DNA of 64,000 nt from Roseomonas sp. E05. GTDB taxonomy: Bacteria; Pseudomonadota; Alphaproteobacteria; Acetobacterales; Acetobacteraceae. The notes under the pieces were generated by a model. The model was not told the DNA's origin. It searched no databases and was given only the letters and a program-made list of their open reading frames with translations. Shown here piece after piece: positions 62,871 through 64,000 of the stretch (its first letter is position 1; every line of letters begins with the position of its first letter). The DNA lies in the NCBI RefSeq assembly GCF_030063475.1, contig NZ_JASIRT010000004.1:212366-276365 (forward strand), written 5' to 3'. The position numbers and the translations under genes are program-made.

Positions 62871-62888
62871 TTCCAACCGCGATCGGAA
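62871..62888. promoter_or_regulatory. Candidate LysR-type operator
   Basis: TTCC-N10-GGAA is a dyad in the 111-base gap between doxX and lysR, 22 bases before the lysR start. It contains a T-N11-A-like pattern typical of LysR sites. Confidence 0.35.
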
Positions 62889-62910
62889 ACGGCCATCATT
62901 GGCTGCATCA

Positions 62911-63879
62911 ATGACGGACCTGGCCCGGCTCGACCTCAACCTGCTGCGGGTGTTCGACGCGGTGGCGCGCGAGCGGCATGTCACGCGCGCGGCGCAGCGG
63001 CTGAACCTGTCGCAGCCTGCCGTCTCCAACGCGCTCGCCCGGCTGCGCACCACCCTGCAGGACGAGCTGTTCCTGCGCCGCCCCGGCGGGGTGGAGCCGA
63101 CCGCGCTTGCCCTCTCGCTGATGCAGCCGGTGGCCGAGGTGCTGGACCGGCTCCGCGATGCGCTGGCCGTGCATGCACCCTTCGAGCCGGCCAGCGCCAC
63201 GCGCGTCTTCCCGATCGGCCTCTCGGAATATGCCGAAGCGGTGCTGGCGCCTCCCCTGCTGGCCCGGATGGCCGCCGAGGCGCCGGGCTGCCTGCTCGCC
63301 ATCCGCCATGCCGACCGCACCAATGCCATGGCCCTGCTGGAGCAGGACGCGGTGCAACTGGCGGTGGGCATGCTGCCGGAGCCGCCCGCCCTCTATACCC
63401 GGCTGCGCCTGCTGCCCGAGATCTTCCTGACGCTGATGCGGGCCGACCATTCCCTGGCCGAGGGGCCGATGACGCCGGAGCGCTTCGCCGCCTGGCCCCA
63501 TCTGCTGCATTCCCCGAACGGATCGCGCGAGGGGGCGCTGGACGAACCGATGCGGCAGGCCGGGCATCCGCGCCGCCTGGGGGCGGTGGTGGCGCATCTC
63601 TCGGCCGTGCCCGGCATCCTGAAGCGCACCGACATGGTGATGGCGCTGACCGCCCGCCTGGCCATGCAACTGGCCGAGGCGCATGGGCTCGCCTTGCGAT
63701 CCTGCCCGGTGGCGATCCCGCACACGCGCCTCTCCCTGATCTTTCCGCGCCGGCTGGAGGCGGATCAGGGCCACGCCTGGCTGCGTCGCCTGCTCCTGGC
63801 GGTGGCGCGCGAGGCGACGGAGGGCTGTGACCGCATCAAGGCCCTGCAACAGGGTCTGGTGCTCGCCGCGGACGACTAG
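62911..63879 (+). CDS. LysR-family transcriptional regulator
   Basis: 322 residues. The winged HTH is LNLLRVFDAVARERHVTRAA, then QRLNLSQPAVSNALARLRTT, ending in FLRRPGGVEPT. The effector domain (about 90-300) has the two-lobe periplasmic-binding-protein-like pattern of the family (VFPIGLSEYAEAVLAPPLLA). It likely regulates the divergent doxX gene, judged only from position. The ATG at 62911 is set by MTDLARLDLNLL, the typical start. Confidence 0.92.
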   Translation: MTDLARLDLNLLRVFDAVARERHVTRAAQRLNLSQPAVSNALARLRTTLQDELFLRRPGGVEPTALALSLMQPVAEVLDRLRDALAVHAPFEPASATRVFPIGLSEYAEAVLAPPLLARMAAEAPGCLLAIRHADRTNAMALLEQDAVQLAVGMLPEPPALYTRLRLLPEIFLTLMRADHSLAEGPMTPERFAAWPHLLHSPNGSREGALDEPMRQAGHPRRLGAVVAHLSAVPGILKRTDMVMALTARLAMQLAEAHGLALRSCPVAIPHTRLSLIFPRRLEADQGHAWLRRLLLAVAREATEGCDRIKALQQGLVLAADD

Positions 63880-63889
63880 GCGGTGGTGA

Positions 63890-64000
63890 CGATTTCCTGA
63901 TCTGAGGGATTCCGCTGCTGAGCGGGGCGTGATTCAAGGCTGGCTTTTGGAGGCTGGCCTGGATGAGCGCGGACCCGGATGCGTTGCGCGATGACCAGTG
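63890..64000 (+). mobile_element. Left end of an IS5-type insertion sequence
   Basis: After the lysR stop the sequence changes to GATTTCCTGATCTGAGGGATTC, a likely terminal inverted repeat region. An ATG at 63963 then begins a frame reading MSADPDALRDDQW, which matches the N-terminus of IS5/DUF4096 transposases. The element continues past the window edge, so its right end and target duplication cannot be seen. Confidence 0.6.
63963..64000 (+). CDS. IS5-family transposase (5' end only)
   Basis: The first 12-13 codons, MSADPDALRDDQW, agree with the conserved start of IS5-type transposases (L-x-D-x-Q-W). The frame is open to the window end. It is a different gene from the transposase-derived one at 59653. 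Confidence 0.55.
   Translation, partial: MSADPDALRDDQ

Overview
The window is very GC-rich DNA dense with protein-coding genes from an alphaproteobacterium. Gene content and style (Tat-exported Bug and family 5 solute-binding proteins, MaeB with a phosphotransacetylase half, GlnD-MutS, secB/Tim44-like/mltA, ECH-mutM, rpsT-dnaA, coaBC-dut, ubiE) fit Acetobacteraceae, probably a Roseomonas-like genus. Many of these genes (dnaA, rpsT, mutM, ubiE, coaBC, dut, secB, Tim44-like, mltA, Smr) usually lie near the chromosome origin in this class, but I find no DnaA-box cluster here.

Layout. 0-3.8 kb: a truncated RluA-type pseudouridine synthase, a class IV aminotransferase, a D-cysteine desulfhydrase-like enzyme and a TrmH-type methyltransferase. 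3.8-8.8 kb: Bug solute-binding protein, exported hydratase-like protein, hisF-hisE-HIT-SirB1. 8.8-12.8 kb (minus): coaBC-dut-moeB-dsrE and an exported SH3 protein. 12.9-15.5 kb: a small secreted protein and a regulator/SnoaL/hydrolase module. 15.6-24 kb: ubiE, murJ, secB, a phosphatase, the Tim44-like gene, mltA, a frameshifted secreted gene, lutA, HTH-Smr. 24-27.6 kb: lutC, lutB and three small exported low-complexity proteins. 27.6-37.6 kb: glnD, mutS, an ABC solute-binding protein, maeB. 37.7-44.1 kb: GAF histidine kinase, folD-DUF167-yggT, tRNA-Ala(CGC), a chemoreceptor, a VOC protein. 44.3-49.1 kb (minus): a four-gene O-acylation operon (MBOAT, FkbH-like, acyl carrier protein, SGNH-like). 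49.4-57.9 kb: coaA, dnaA, rpsT, ridA, an enoyl-CoA hydratase, mutM, an L,D-transpeptidase, ribA, a response regulator. 58.1-59.5 kb: a low-GC islet with one P-loop ATPase gene. 59.6-64 kb: a transposase-derived gene, argG, a Gly/Met repeat protein, doxX/lysR, and the left end of an IS5-type element.

The most striking signal is outside the genes. At least three families of hairpin-forming intergenic repeats punctuate the window. Family A has about 21 units at 12 loci, usually as inverted pairs around a GGGGG(A/G)A..GAATTC..CCCCC hairpin. Family B has GGCGCC-centred hairpins, in three full copies joined to a second hairpin whose stem covaries between copies. Family C is a TAGAGCA...TGCTCTA element that twice supplies the stop codon of a neighbouring gene. 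No REP-associated transposase is visible here.

All calls come from reading the sequence and recalling protein families; no database search was run. Start codons without a clear ribosome-binding site are marked as uncertain.
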